DNA from: V1-33 sp964523105
GTDB lineage: Bacteria; Verrucomicrobiota; Verrucomicrobiia; Verrucomicrobiales; V1-33
Direction of reading: 5' to 3'
NCBI GenBank assembly: GCA_964523105.1
Contig: CAZFZN010000014.1
Location: forward strand, 62,001-126,000
Length of the DNA stretch: 64,000 bases
Part shown: positions 43,737 to 51,940 of the stretch, in pieces
Layout of the letters: every line of letters begins with the position of its first letter
How positions within the stretch are numbered: position 1 is the first letter of the stretch
Position numbers and translations under genes: made by a program
The notes under the pieces: generated by a model
Database searches by the model: none
Seen by the model: the letters and a program-made list of their open reading frames with translations, nothing else
What the model was told of the DNA's origin: nothing

Positions 43737-44712
43737 CGAAGAAGTAGAAGAATTGTGGTTTGAGGCCGAGTTCCTCCTTGAGGACAAAGACGCGTTTGTT
43801 CTCCAGCACCCGGCGGATTTCGGAGTTGGGATCGTTCAGGTTTCCAAAAACGCGCGCGCCGGTCGGGCAGGCTTCAAGACACGCGGGCAGGCGGCCATTG
43901 CGCGTGCGGTGCAGGCAGAAAGTGCATTTCTCCATCACGCCCTGCGGACGAATGCGGTTGCTGAGGTAGCTTTGGTCCGGGTTGATCTCCGCCGCGGCGA
44001 TTTCCGGCTTCTGCCAGTTGAACCGCCTCGCATGATAGGGACAGGCCGCCTCGCAATAGCGGCAGCCGATGCACCAGTTGTAGTCCACCACCACGATGCC
44101 GTCCTTTTCCTTCCAGGCCGCCTCCACGGGGCAGACATCCACGCACGGCGGGTGCTCGCACTGCTGGCATTGTACGGGCATGTAGTATTTGTCAGGCTGA
44201 GGCACCGGATGGTCGTAGTGCGCGTTGCCTTTCTCGAAATCCATCGAGCCCTTGGTCATCTCGAACACCCGGATGTAACTCTGATGCGACGGCCGGTCGT
44301 GGTTGTTCTCAATGTGGCAGGCTTCGGCGCATTTCCGGCAGCCGTTGCAGATGGAAAGATTGAGCGCGTAGCCAAACTTCACGCCGTCCAGCGGCTTCGG
44401 ATCGCTGATCGTCACGTCGGCGCCGTATTTCTCCTTCGTCTCTTTTGTCAGGCGCTCGATGACGGCGGCGATCTCCTCTTTGGTCAGCTCCTTGTAGTGC
44501 TTCTGGAGGAACTCATCCATCGAGGTCTCTTTCGTGAGTTCCGTGAGCGGCGCGAGGGCCTTGGCGTAGGCGGCGACGCCCAGTGTGGCGCCAATGCCTT
44601 TGAGCACATTGCGCCGCGTGGCTCCGCTGTCACTATTGGGCGCAGCAGCGGAAGCGCAGGAGCAGTTGCCGCCGCAGGGAGTTTTGGGGGATTCTGGAGC
44701 AGGATCACTCAT
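43729..44712 (-). CDS. NrfC/DsrO-like exported ferredoxin with four [4Fe-4S] motifs
   Basis: The 327-residue protein has an N-terminal Cys/Pro-rich tail, then a twin-arginine signal (ATRRNVLKGIGATLGVAAYA). There are four Cys clusters: CNGCRKCAEACH, CQQCEHPPCVDVCP, CIGCRYCEAACP, and CTFCLHR...CLEACP. This is the four-cluster ferredoxin subunit of NrfCD/PsrBC-type complexes. It overlaps the tetraheme-cytochrome gene upstream and nrfD downstream, each by 8 nt. It should relay electrons between the NrfD-like subunit and periplasmic cytochromes. Confidence 0.88.
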   Translation of the reverse strand: MSDPAPESPKTPCGGNCSCASAAAPNSDSGATRRNVLKGIGATLGVAAYAKALAPLTELTKETSMDEFLQKHYKELTKEEIAAVIERLTKETKEKYGADVTISDPKPLDGVKFGYALNLSICNGCRKCAEACHIENNHDRPSHQSYIRVFEMTKGSMDFEKGNAHYDHPVPQPDKYYMPVQCQQCEHPPCVDVCPVEAAWKEKDGIVVVDYNWCIGCRYCEAACPYHARRFNWQKPEIAAAEINPDQSYLSNRIRPQGVMEKCTFCLHRTRNGRLPACLEACPTGARVFGNLNDPNSEIRRVLENKRVFVLKEELGLKPQFFYFFDE

Positions 44713-45346
44713 GAGCGGATGGAGCTTGGGGAACGGAGATCCGGTCGCGTGGCGGCAGGACGGGCTGGACGAGCGGGAACTTCGGCATGTGCGGGTCGTG
44801 GCAGTTGACGCAGTTGTTGCGCACGCGGCCGCCTCTGGTGAGGTCCCAGTGGCCGTTCATGCCGCCGTGGCTGCCGTTATTATAATCACGCATGGCCGTG
44901 CCGTGGCACTGCGCGCAGAGATTCATCACGTCCGGAAAAGCCACGCTGCGGCCGTCGGCGAGATGGAGCGTGTCGTAGTCTTTGGCGTTGTGGCAGCTCA
45001 GGCAGGTGAGGTTGCCGTGATTGTAATTGAGTCCGCGGTGCGCCTGGAAGAGATCGCTGGCCGTGTGGCGCGCGATGTTGGGCGTGGCAGTGCTGTGGCA
45101 GGTGCTGCACGCGGCGGTGATGGCGTTGCCGGCAGCATCTTTGAGGCCGGTATCCAGCCGGGGCGTCGGCGGACCGGGTTTGATGACGACGGGATGCAGC
45201 GCGGGCTTTTCGACCGGCGCGGCGGGCGTCTCCGCGGCGGGCGCGCCGGCTTTCTGTGCCCACACGACGGCGAGGCTGCACACGCTGGTGAAGATCACGA
45301 GCGCGAGCCACGCGAGGGCGGGATGCTTTTTGAAATAGACACTCAT
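44705..45346 (-). CDS. membrane-anchored tetrahaem c-type cytochrome
   Basis: The protein has 213 residues, starting at 45346 inside the previous gene's stop (4-nt overlap). One N-terminal membrane span (HPALAWLALVIFTSVCSLAV) is followed by a Pro/Ala linker and four CxxCH motifs (CSTCH, CLSCH, CAQCH, CVNCH). It is not NapC-like: the motif spacing and soluble domain look more like NrfB or small cytochrome c3-type proteins. Encoded next to NrfC and NrfD homologues, it probably carries electrons from them to the NapB-like protein. Confidence 0.82.
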   Translation of the reverse strand: MSVYFKKHPALAWLALVIFTSVCSLAVVWAQKAGAPAAETPAAPVEKPALHPVVIKPGPPTPRLDTGLKDAAGNAITAACSTCHSTATPNIARHTASDLFQAHRGLNYNHGNLTCLSCHNAKDYDTLHLADGRSVAFPDVMNLCAQCHGTAMRDYNNGSHGGMNGHWDLTRGGRVRNNCVNCHDPHMPKFPLVQPVLPPRDRISVPQAPSAHE

Positions 45347-45681
45347 GCGGCGGGCGAATCGAAGTGATGCTGGATGCGGACGAGGCGGAACTGCCCGCCG
45401 GGCAGCGCCATCACGGTGTCCCACCAGTCCGCGCCTTCGTAGCGGTAGCGGAACTGCACGGCGCGCGCGCCGCCGTCGAGCAGCAGCCGGCGGCCGTCCT
45501 CCAGCGTGAGCACAGCATTGTCAGGCACGAGGCCCGTGGCGGAGAACTTCGGAATGATTTCCGTAATCTGTGCACACGCGCCGATGTCGCGCAGCAGACG
45601 CTCCAGTTCGGCGGCGTCGAACTGCGCCTGCTGCAAATCCGGCAGCGGTGGCGTGTGCTGACTGGAAGGTTCGGCACTCAT
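45343..45681 (-). CDS. small protein of unknown function in the nap operon
   Basis: The 112-residue protein has both ends overlapping neighbours by 4 nt, so it is clearly an operon member. It has no signal peptide, membrane span or Cys pair. It shows a helical N-terminal part (QFDAAELERLLRDIGACAQI) and a beta-rich part (LEDGRRLLLDGGARAVQFRY, MALPGGQFRLVRIQHHF). I do not recognise the family. A cytoplasmic location suggests a chaperone, maturation or regulatory role for the reductase (inference). Confidence 0.75.
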   Translation of the reverse strand: MSAEPSSQHTPPLPDLQQAQFDAAELERLLRDIGACAQITEIIPKFSATGLVPDNAVLTLEDGRRLLLDGGARAVQFRYRYEGADWWDTVMALPGGQFRLVRIQHHFDSPAA

Positions 45682-46157
45682 GCGGAAACGGGGGCGGCGG
45701 GTTGGCGGCGCGGCAGCATCAGGACGGCATTGCGCGGCGCAGGGCAGACGTCGTGGCAAACGCCGCAGCCGGTGCAGACATCGGGCACGACCATCGGCAG
45801 GCCGCGTTCTTTTTTCATCGCTCCCGGCACCGGGCAGCGTTCGGTGCAGACGGAGCAGAACGATGTGAGCGCGATGCAGAAGCGGCCCTGGATGATGGCG
45901 GTCATCGCAACGGCAGGCGCCGCTTCTGAATACGGAACGCCTGTAGCAAGGCCGTCCCGGCCTTGGGGGTACGCTTCTGTTTCGCCGCTTTTCTGGTGCC
46001 GCGGGGAGTGTTCCGCCAAGGCCGGGACGGCCTTGCTACGGCACGGCGCCGGTTCGGGGACTCGCTTAAATGTGAGAGCAGACGCGTCTCCCGCCATTCT
46101 CTGAAATGGCCTGCTGAGGGCGGAAAAGAATCCGCGTCTGGAAACACCGTGGCTCAT
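45678..46157 (-). CDS. NapF/NapG-like ferredoxin with in-frame palindromic insertion
   Basis: The protein has 159 residues from the ATG at 46157, which overlaps the NapB-like stop by 4 nt. Residues 1-38 start MSHGVSRRGFFSALSRPFQR, with a twin-Arg-like RRGFF that may or may not be a Tat signal. Residues ~40-72 are encoded by a 97-nt palindromic repeat element. The remainder holds two Fe-S Cys clusters, CIALTSFCSVCTERCP (unusual spacing) and CTGCGVCHDVCP. It could mature NapA or relay electrons. The repeat keeps the frame open, so the gene may still be functional, with an extra ~33-residue loop. Confidence 0.75.
   Translation of the reverse strand: MSHGVSRRGFFSALSRPFQRMAGDASALTFKRVPEPAPCRSKAVPALAEHSPRHQKSGETEAYPQGRDGLATGVPYSEAAPAVAMTAIIQGRFCIALTSFCSVCTERCPVPGAMKKERGLPMVVPDVCTGCGVCHDVCPAPRNAVLMLPRRQPAAPVSA
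45943..46039. repeat. 97-nt palindromic element inside the nap ferredoxin gene
   Basis: Two perfect 24-nt inverted arms, 45943-45966 and 46016-46039, flank a 49-nt centre. Each arm itself contains a small hairpin, AAGGCC-GTCCC-GGCCTT. The structure is REP/MITE-like. It lies wholly within codons ~40-72 of the ferredoxin gene and introduces no stop. I saw no second copy in this window. Confidence 0.85.
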
Positions 46158-47071
46158 GGGTTCGGATTCGGTGGCGCGACCGGCGGTGGCGGGGGCTCCG
46201 CGGAAACCGGTGGAGCCGGTGCCTCTGGCGCGGGTTTCGCTGTTTCCGCCGGGTGCGACGCATCCAGCGGCGGCGCATCGGTGAAAAGCCGCTGGTCGTT
46301 CGCGGCGGCGGGCACGTGACATTGCGTGCAGCTCTGGCGGTCCGGGTGCGGGGTGCGGAGCGCGAAGAGACCGTTCGGCCCGTGGCAGCTCATGCAGTCG
46401 TTGCGCATCAAGGTGCGGTGCGGAATGACCGGCGGCGCGCCGGGCCATGCGCGCGGGCCGTTGGGCGGCGCTTCGCTGCCCTGGAACGAATTCTCCGCCA
46501 GCGGTGCATTATATAAAGCCGCCTCCGCTGCAGTGAAGGCTCCCGCGGTGGACACGTGACACTGCGTGCAACTCCCGCCGAGGACCGGATGGCTGATCTT
46601 TGAGGCAAACCGGTCCTTCACCTGCAAACCCTGACCGTGGCACGCGAGACACGCCGCGGAGGAATCCTGCGTGACCGGGTGCGGCACGGTGGGCGGCGCG
46701 CCGTCGAAGGCGCGGCGACCGGCGCGGGCATGCAGCGCGGCCCTTTTCAACTCCGGCGGCACTGGCTTGTCAGGCGTGGCGGCCGGCTGCTGCACAAAAT
46801 CGAGCAGCGAATTCCGCCAGAGGCCGTTGGGGCCGTGGGCCGACCAGTCCTGATCGATGTAGCGCACGGCGGCGGGCACAGCGGTCGCGCCGGTGAGGTC
46901 GCGATGCGTTTCCTCCTTCACCACTTCCACGGCGCGGGTCATGGCGATGGCGCTGTTCGTCTGGCGCAGGCCGACGAAGTAGCCGCTGACCGCGATGAGC
47001 ATAAGAATGCCTCCGGTCATGAAACTGATTTGAATGCCCCTGGGAGCGGCGGATGGAGGCTTGTCGGCCAT
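46154..47071 (-). CDS. napB: membrane-anchored NapB-like cytochrome with duplicated dihaem module
   Basis: The 305-residue protein has an uncleaved-looking N-terminal span (ISFMTGGILMLIAVSGYFVG) and four CxxCH motifs near residues 140, 165, 224 and 247. Ordinary NapB is a soluble ~150-residue dihaem protein with the pattern 'PPxIPH ... CxxCHG ... H ... CxQCHVP'. Here that pattern occurs twice: APPTVPHPV...CLACHG...SHPV...CTQCHV and APPVIPHRT...CMSCHG...PHPDRQSCTQCHVP. A Pro/Ala-rich tail follows. It should feed electrons to NapA, encoded 4 nt upstream. The anchoring and duplication are unusual. Confidence 0.85.
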   Translation of the reverse strand: MADKPPSAAPRGIQISFMTGGILMLIAVSGYFVGLRQTNSAIAMTRAVEVVKEETHRDLTGATAVPAAVRYIDQDWSAHGPNGLWRNSLLDFVQQPAATPDKPVPPELKRAALHARAGRRAFDGAPPTVPHPVTQDSSAACLACHGQGLQVKDRFASKISHPVLGGSCTQCHVSTAGAFTAAEAALYNAPLAENSFQGSEAPPNGPRAWPGAPPVIPHRTLMRNDCMSCHGPNGLFALRTPHPDRQSCTQCHVPAAANDQRLFTDAPPLDASHPAETAKPAPEAPAPPVSAEPPPPPVAPPNPNP

Positions 47072-47075
47072 ATTG

Positions 47076-49487
47076 TCAGGGAGTGGCAGCGGCGCGCATC
47101 ACCGTGGCGGCGCACTTTTTGTAGTCCGGCTCTTTGGACACGGGATCGATGTCGCCGAGCGTGAGGTCGTTGCAGAGCAGGCGCTCGTCGAAGAACGGAA
47201 TGAAGAGCGAGCCGCGCGGCGGATGACCGCGCCCGTCGAACCACACCGGCAGTTTCAGTTCGCCGCGGCGGGTTTTGACGAGAATGGTCTCGCCGTTCGC
47301 GAAGCCTTTCTCCCTGGCGTCCTCGGGATGCATTTCGACGTAGGCGTGCGGCATGGCGGCGTGGAGCTGCGGAATGCGGCGCGTCATGGTGCCCGTGTGC
47401 CAGTGCTCCAGGACACGGCCGGTGCAGAGCCAGAAGGGGAAGTCCGCATCGGGCTCCTCCGCGGCCTTTTCCGCCGGCGCGAACCAGATCTGCGCTTTGT
47501 CGTCCTTCGTCACGGAATGGTAGAACTGAATCTCCGCGCCCTTCTTCACATAGGGGTCGTCGAATTCGGAGAAGCGGAACTTCGTCTCGCGCCATGTGCC
47601 GTCCGGCTGCTGCACGACCGGCCAGCGCAGGCCGCGCGCTTTGACATATTCGTCGTAGGGTGCGAGATCCTTGTGCTTGTAGCGCGAAAAGGCGCGGTAT
47701 TCCTCGAACAGTGCTTGATCCACGTTGATGTCGTAATAGCGCGGCCATTCCCACACGGGCACTTCTTCACCTTTTTCGTTTTTGACGGTGAAGAGGAATT
47801 TGCCGTCCCTGTCCTTCATGCCCGGATGGCCGAGGTCATGCACGCGGCGCGCCACGGCGATGGTTTGCCAGCAGTCATCGCGCGCCTCGCCGGGCGGTTT
47901 CACCATGCGAAACCACTGCTGCGTGCGGCGCTCGGAATTTCCGTACATGCCGTTCTTCTCCACCCACAGCGCCGACGGCAGCACGAGGTCGGCGAGCTCC
48001 GTCGTTGCCGTGCGATACACTTCCGACACGATGAGAAACTTGTCAGGCTGGCCGGCCTTCGCTTTGAAGAGCCGGTGCAGATTCGGCAGCGACTGGCCGG
48101 GATTGGTTACCTGGACCCAGAGCGTGCTGATGTCGCCGCCCTTGTCCGCCGGTGTGCAGAACTTCTCCCACATCAGCACCGTGTGGTGACCGATCTTCGG
48201 ATTGATGCGGCCTTCGGGCAGGTTCCAGAGCTTCTCGGATTCCTTGCGGTGCTCCGCGTTCAGAATCATGCGACCGCCCGGCAGGAAGTGGCAGAGCGTG
48301 CCGACTTCGCGCGCCGTGCCGCAGGCGCTCGGCTGGCCCGTGAGCGAGGTCGGCGCGTCACCAGGTTTGCCGAAGTGACCGCTGAGCAGGTGGATGCCGT
48401 GGCAGAGACGGTTCGCATTCGTGCCGCGCGAGTGCTGATTGAATCCCATGCACCACGTCGAGGTGATGCGCAGCTTCCTGTCGGCAAAGAGAGCTGCCAG
48501 CATCCGGATCTGGCCGGCGGGCACGCCGCTGAGTTTCTCCACATGCTCCGGTGTATAGGGGGCAAGCGCCGCGCGGTATTCGTCGAAAGTCATGGCGTCG
48601 CCGTTGAGCGGTGCGGTCGGCGCGGCGTTCGGGTCCGCCGGGGCTTTGCGGAAGTTGCAGTACTTGGCCACGAACTCCGCGTGCATCCCGCCCGTTTCGA
48701 TCAGCAGATGCGCGATGCCGTTCATGATCGCGAGATCGCTGTGCGGTTTGAACTCCAGATAGTGATCGCAGAACTCGCTGGTCCGCGTGCGCCGTGTGCC
48801 GATGTCGATGAGCGTGACCTTCTGCCCCTTCGTGCGGCGGTCGAGCACGCGGCTGAAGAGCACCGGATGCATCTCCGCCATGTTGTTGCCCCACATGATG
48901 AGCACATCGCATTTGTCGAGGTCGTCATAGCAGCCCGCCGGCTCATCCACGCCGAAGACGCTGAGGAATCCGGTGACCGCGCTGGCCATGCAGAGCCGGG
49001 CGTTAGGGTCTATGTGGTTGTTCGACAGGCCGCCTTTGATGAACTTGTTCGCCGCGCAGCCTTCAGGAATGGTCCACTGCCCGCTGCCGTAAATCGCGAA
49101 CTTGTCCGGAGCCGCCATGATGCGCTGCGCGATGGTATCGATCGCCTCCTCCCAGGAAATGGGCTCCAGCACGCCGTTTCGCCGCAGCAGCGGCTGCGTC
49201 AGCCGGTCCTTGCCGTACAGCGCGAGCCCCACATGATAGCCCTTCACGCAGAGCAGCCCCTTGTTCACGTCGGCCAGTTGATCGCCCTCGATGGCGACGA
49301 CGCGGCCGTTTTTCACCCCCACGCGCACATGACAGCCCGTGCCGCAGAACCGGCACGGCGCCTTGTCCCAGGTGATGCCGTCGCCCGGCGCGACCGGCGC
49401 GGCGGCGGGTTGCTGCGCGCGGGCTTTGGCGACAGCGGTGGCTGCGGTCAGGGCGGCAAGGCGGTTGAATTCACGGCGGGCAATCAT
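47076..49487 (-). CDS. napA: periplasmic nitrate reductase catalytic subunit
   Basis: The 803-residue protein has a twin-arginine signal (ARREFNRLAALTAATAVA). The N-terminal [4Fe-4S] site is CRFCGTGCHVRVGVKNGRVV ending in GLLCVKGY. The Mo-ligating Cys is in NARLCMASAVTGF, followed by GVDEPAGCYDDLDKCDVLIM and WGNNMAEMHPVLFSRV, all NapA-type rather than NarG or formate dehydrogenase. It reduces nitrate to nitrite with the bis-MGD cofactor. It follows napD by 1 nt and precedes the NapB-like gene. Confidence 0.95.
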   Translation of the reverse strand: MIARREFNRLAALTAATAVAKARAQQPAAAPVAPGDGITWDKAPCRFCGTGCHVRVGVKNGRVVAIEGDQLADVNKGLLCVKGYHVGLALYGKDRLTQPLLRRNGVLEPISWEEAIDTIAQRIMAAPDKFAIYGSGQWTIPEGCAANKFIKGGLSNNHIDPNARLCMASAVTGFLSVFGVDEPAGCYDDLDKCDVLIMWGNNMAEMHPVLFSRVLDRRTKGQKVTLIDIGTRRTRTSEFCDHYLEFKPHSDLAIMNGIAHLLIETGGMHAEFVAKYCNFRKAPADPNAAPTAPLNGDAMTFDEYRAALAPYTPEHVEKLSGVPAGQIRMLAALFADRKLRITSTWCMGFNQHSRGTNANRLCHGIHLLSGHFGKPGDAPTSLTGQPSACGTAREVGTLCHFLPGGRMILNAEHRKESEKLWNLPEGRINPKIGHHTVLMWEKFCTPADKGGDISTLWVQVTNPGQSLPNLHRLFKAKAGQPDKFLIVSEVYRTATTELADLVLPSALWVEKNGMYGNSERRTQQWFRMVKPPGEARDDCWQTIAVARRVHDLGHPGMKDRDGKFLFTVKNEKGEEVPVWEWPRYYDINVDQALFEEYRAFSRYKHKDLAPYDEYVKARGLRWPVVQQPDGTWRETKFRFSEFDDPYVKKGAEIQFYHSVTKDDKAQIWFAPAEKAAEEPDADFPFWLCTGRVLEHWHTGTMTRRIPQLHAAMPHAYVEMHPEDAREKGFANGETILVKTRRGELKLPVWFDGRGHPPRGSLFIPFFDERLLCNDLTLGDIDPVSKEPDYKKCAATVMRAAATP

Positions 49488-49488
49488 G

Positions 49489-49737
49489 TCAGGTCAAAGC
49501 GGCTGGCGTTTCATCGAAACTCACATGCACCACGTCCACAAAGGCCACGCCGTGCTGCGCCGCCAGCCAGTCATGCAAATCCCGGCTCTCCGCATCATCG
49601 GCCGCCTCCATCGCCACCGGCAGCCATGATCCTTGCGCGGTTCCCGGTGAAAACGCCGGATGTTCCGCGAGAGCACGGGTCAAGTCCGCCACGGGCGCAT
49701 CAGGTTTCAAGCTGAGAAGGAGACCGGCAGTTAGCAT
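49489..49737 (-). CDS. napD: NapD-type Tat chaperone
   Basis: I chose the ATG at 49737 (MLTAGLLLSLKPDAPVADLT), giving 82 residues, the usual NapD length; the open frame to 49857 adds non-family sequence. The pattern of an N-terminal beta strand, helix, and FVDVVHVSFDE near the end fits NapD, which binds the NapA signal peptide and proofreads export. It is the first gene of the operon. The 171-nt divergent spacer to tdh holds no clear promoter that I can defend. Confidence 0.8.
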   Translation of the reverse strand: MLTAGLLLSLKPDAPVADLTRALAEHPAFSPGTAQGSWLPVAMEAADDAESRDLHDWLAAQHGVAFVDVVHVSFDETPAALT

Positions 49738-49908
49738 TTGTTTCGCGGCCAGAATGCGCAAACCGCCCCGCGATGGCCAGTCTAAACCTGGGGGATGCGG
49801 TGCAATAATTGCGGGGGGGACTGCAACTCGTCCGGCCGTGCAGTATCCTGTTGGCAACGTCCAGCATCATGGAAATAGAGCGCACGCCCTCCCTGCCTCC
49901 CGCCTCCC

Positions 49909-50937
49909 ATGAAAGCCCTCGTCAAAAAAGAATCCGCCCCCGGCCTTTGGCTCTGCGACATGCCCGAGCCGGTGATGGGCATCAACGATGTCATGGTCAA
50001 AATCCGCAAGACCTCCATCTGCGGCACCGACCTGCATATTTATAAGTGGGACGCCTGGGCGCAGCGCACCATCCGTCAGGGACAAATCATCGGTCACGAA
50101 TTCTGCGGCCAAATCGTCGCCGTCGGCAGCAACGTGCATGACTTCCGCGTCGGCGACCTCGTCAGCGGCGAAGGCCACCTCGTCTGCGGCCACTGCCGCA
50201 ACTGCCTCGCCGGACGCCGCCACCTTTGCGCCCACACCCGCGGCGTCGGCGTCAATACCGACGGCGCCTTTGCCGAATACCTCGCCCTGCCGCAGACCAA
50301 CGTCTGGCTCGCCGACCGCCGCATCCCGGAGGAAATCATCTCCTGCTTCGATCCTCTCGGCAATGCCACCCACACCGCGCTCAGTTTCGACGTTCACTGT
50401 GAGGATGTGCTCATCACCGGCGCCGGCCCTATCGGATGCATGGCCGCCGGCATTGTGAAGCACGCCGGCGCGCGCCACATCGTCGTCACCGACATCAATC
50501 CCTGGCGTCTCGAACTCGCCAAACGCATGGGCGCCACCCGCACGGTGGATGTCAGCAAAGAAAACGTCGCGGATGTGCAAAAGGAACTCGGCATGACCGA
50601 AGGCTTCGACGTCAGCCTCGAAATGAGCGGCTCCCCCAAAGCCATGGATACGATCGTGGACAACGCCTGCCACGGCGGCCGCATCGCGCTGCTCGGCATC
50701 TTCCCCGAAAAGTTTCCCCTCGAATGGGACAAGGTCATTTTCAATATGCTTACCATCAAAGGCATCTACGGCCGCGAGATGTACGAGACGTGGTACAAGA
50801 TGACCATGATGATCCAGACCGGCCTCGATATCTCACCGGTGATCACCCACCGCCTCCACTACACGCAGTTCGAAGAAGGCTTCGCCGCCATGAAGAGCGG
50901 CCAGGCCGGCAAGGTGGTGCTCGACTGGACGGCATAG
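49909..50937 (+). CDS. tdh: L-threonine 3-dehydrogenase
   Basis: The 342-residue protein matches the zinc-dependent Tdh along its full length: the catalytic zinc site KTSICGTDLHIYKWD and GHEFCG; the structural zinc loop CGHCRNCLAGRRHLC; the Rossmann motif ITGAGPIGCMAAG; and the family-specific GVGVNTDGAFAEYL, ELGMTEGFDVSLEMSGSP, IKGIYGREMYETWYKM. It oxidises L-threonine with NAD+ to 2-amino-3-ketobutyrate. The usual partner gene kbl is not adjacent. It is divergent from the nap operon. Confidence 0.93.
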   Translation: MKALVKKESAPGLWLCDMPEPVMGINDVMVKIRKTSICGTDLHIYKWDAWAQRTIRQGQIIGHEFCGQIVAVGSNVHDFRVGDLVSGEGHLVCGHCRNCLAGRRHLCAHTRGVGVNTDGAFAEYLALPQTNVWLADRRIPEEIISCFDPLGNATHTALSFDVHCEDVLITGAGPIGCMAAGIVKHAGARHIVVTDINPWRLELAKRMGATRTVDVSKENVADVQKELGMTEGFDVSLEMSGSPKAMDTIVDNACHGGRIALLGIFPEKFPLEWDKVIFNMLTIKGIYGREMYETWYKMTMMIQTGLDISPVITHRLHYTQFEEGFAAMKSGQAGKVVLDWTA

Positions 50938-51150
50938 CGCCGCGCGGCCCACCCCGGCGCAGGCCCTCACATCTTCGGGAAGGCAGTGCCGAAAAACGAA
51001 CGCAGGCAGGCGGGCCGCTTCGAAGCCTAACTTAAAACGGCGGGGCCACGGCCGAACCCGGGCTGAGCATGCTTCGTCCACCCCAGGACACAATAAACAT
51101 TGGATGTTCGATTTTCTCCTGTTCCATGCCGCTGACTAATGATCACCGCC

Positions 51151-51939
51151 ATGACTGACTACCATATGCACACTCCACTCTGCCGGCACGCCACCGGCAC
51201 GCCTCAGGAATACGTGGCCCGGGCGCGGGAACTGGGGCTGGCGGAGATCGGCTTTTCCGACCACAGCCCCATGCCTTCGTACTATGACGACTGGCGCATG
51301 CTCGCGGAGGAACTGCCGCAGTACCTGGACTGGATCGCCGAAGCGCGTGCGGCGGCGGGAGACATGCCGGTGCGCGCGGGGCTGGAGGTGGACTGGCTGG
51401 AGGGCGGCGAACGCTGGATCGAAGACCTCGCCGCGCGCGCGCCGTGGGATTATTTTATTGGCAGCGTGCATTACATCGGGGAGTGGAATTTCGACAATCC
51501 GGCCCTGAAGCAGAAATTCACGGACTGCGGCACTGACGAAGCATGGGACCGCTACTGGAAGCTCTTCGCCAACGCCGCGCGCAGCGGACTCTTCGACATC
51601 ATGGGGCATCCTGATTTGATCAAAAAATTCGGGCACCGCGCCACGGGCGATCTGCGCCGTTATTACGAGCCCGCCGTCGCCGCGGTGGCGGACGCCGGCG
51701 TCGCCATCGAGATCAATACCGCCGGGCTGTTCAAGGATGTGCAGGAGATGTATCCGGCGCTCGATTTTCTAAAACTCGCCCGCAGCGCCGGCGTGCCGCT
51801 GACCATCAATTCCGACGCCCACGCCCCGGAGGAGGTGGGCCGTGCGTTTCCGGAGGCCGTGCAACTGGCGAAGACCGCGGGATACACGGAGCTGGTGCGC
51901 TTTTCCGGACGCGTGCGGTCCGCGGTGCCGCTGGAATGA
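51151..51939 (+). CDS. PHP-family histidinol-phosphatase
   Basis: The protein has 262 residues from the ATG at 51151 (MTDYHMHTPLCRHATGTPQE), preferred because the DYHMHT metal motif normally sits at the very start and GCC-ATG recurs as a start context here; an in-frame ATG at 51139 adds four residues. PHP motifs: HMHT, FSDHSPM, GLEVDW, GSVHYI, MGHPDLIKKFG, and NSDAH. It probably hydrolyses histidinol phosphate. No other his gene is adjacent. Its stop is 1 nt from the stop of the convergent recombinase gene. Confidence 0.87.
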   Translation: MTDYHMHTPLCRHATGTPQEYVARARELGLAEIGFSDHSPMPSYYDDWRMLAEELPQYLDWIAEARAAAGDMPVRAGLEVDWLEGGERWIEDLAARAPWDYFIGSVHYIGEWNFDNPALKQKFTDCGTDEAWDRYWKLFANAARSGLFDIMGHPDLIKKFGHRATGDLRRYYEPAVAAVADAGVAIEINTAGLFKDVQEMYPALDFLKLARSAGVPLTINSDAHAPEEVGRAFPEAVQLAKTAGYTELVRFSGRVRSAVPLE

Positions 51940-51940
51940 G

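Noticed and set aside
44705..45346. NapC/NrfH identity for the tetrahaem cytochrome
   Set aside because: It has one anchor and four haems, but the motif spacing and neighbouring NrfC/NrfD genes fit a NrfB-like carrier better. I saw no NapC signature.
45943..46039. The palindrome as an insertion sequence or transposon end
   Set aside because: There is no transposase, the total is only 97 nt, and the frame is preserved. It fits a REP/MITE-like element instead.
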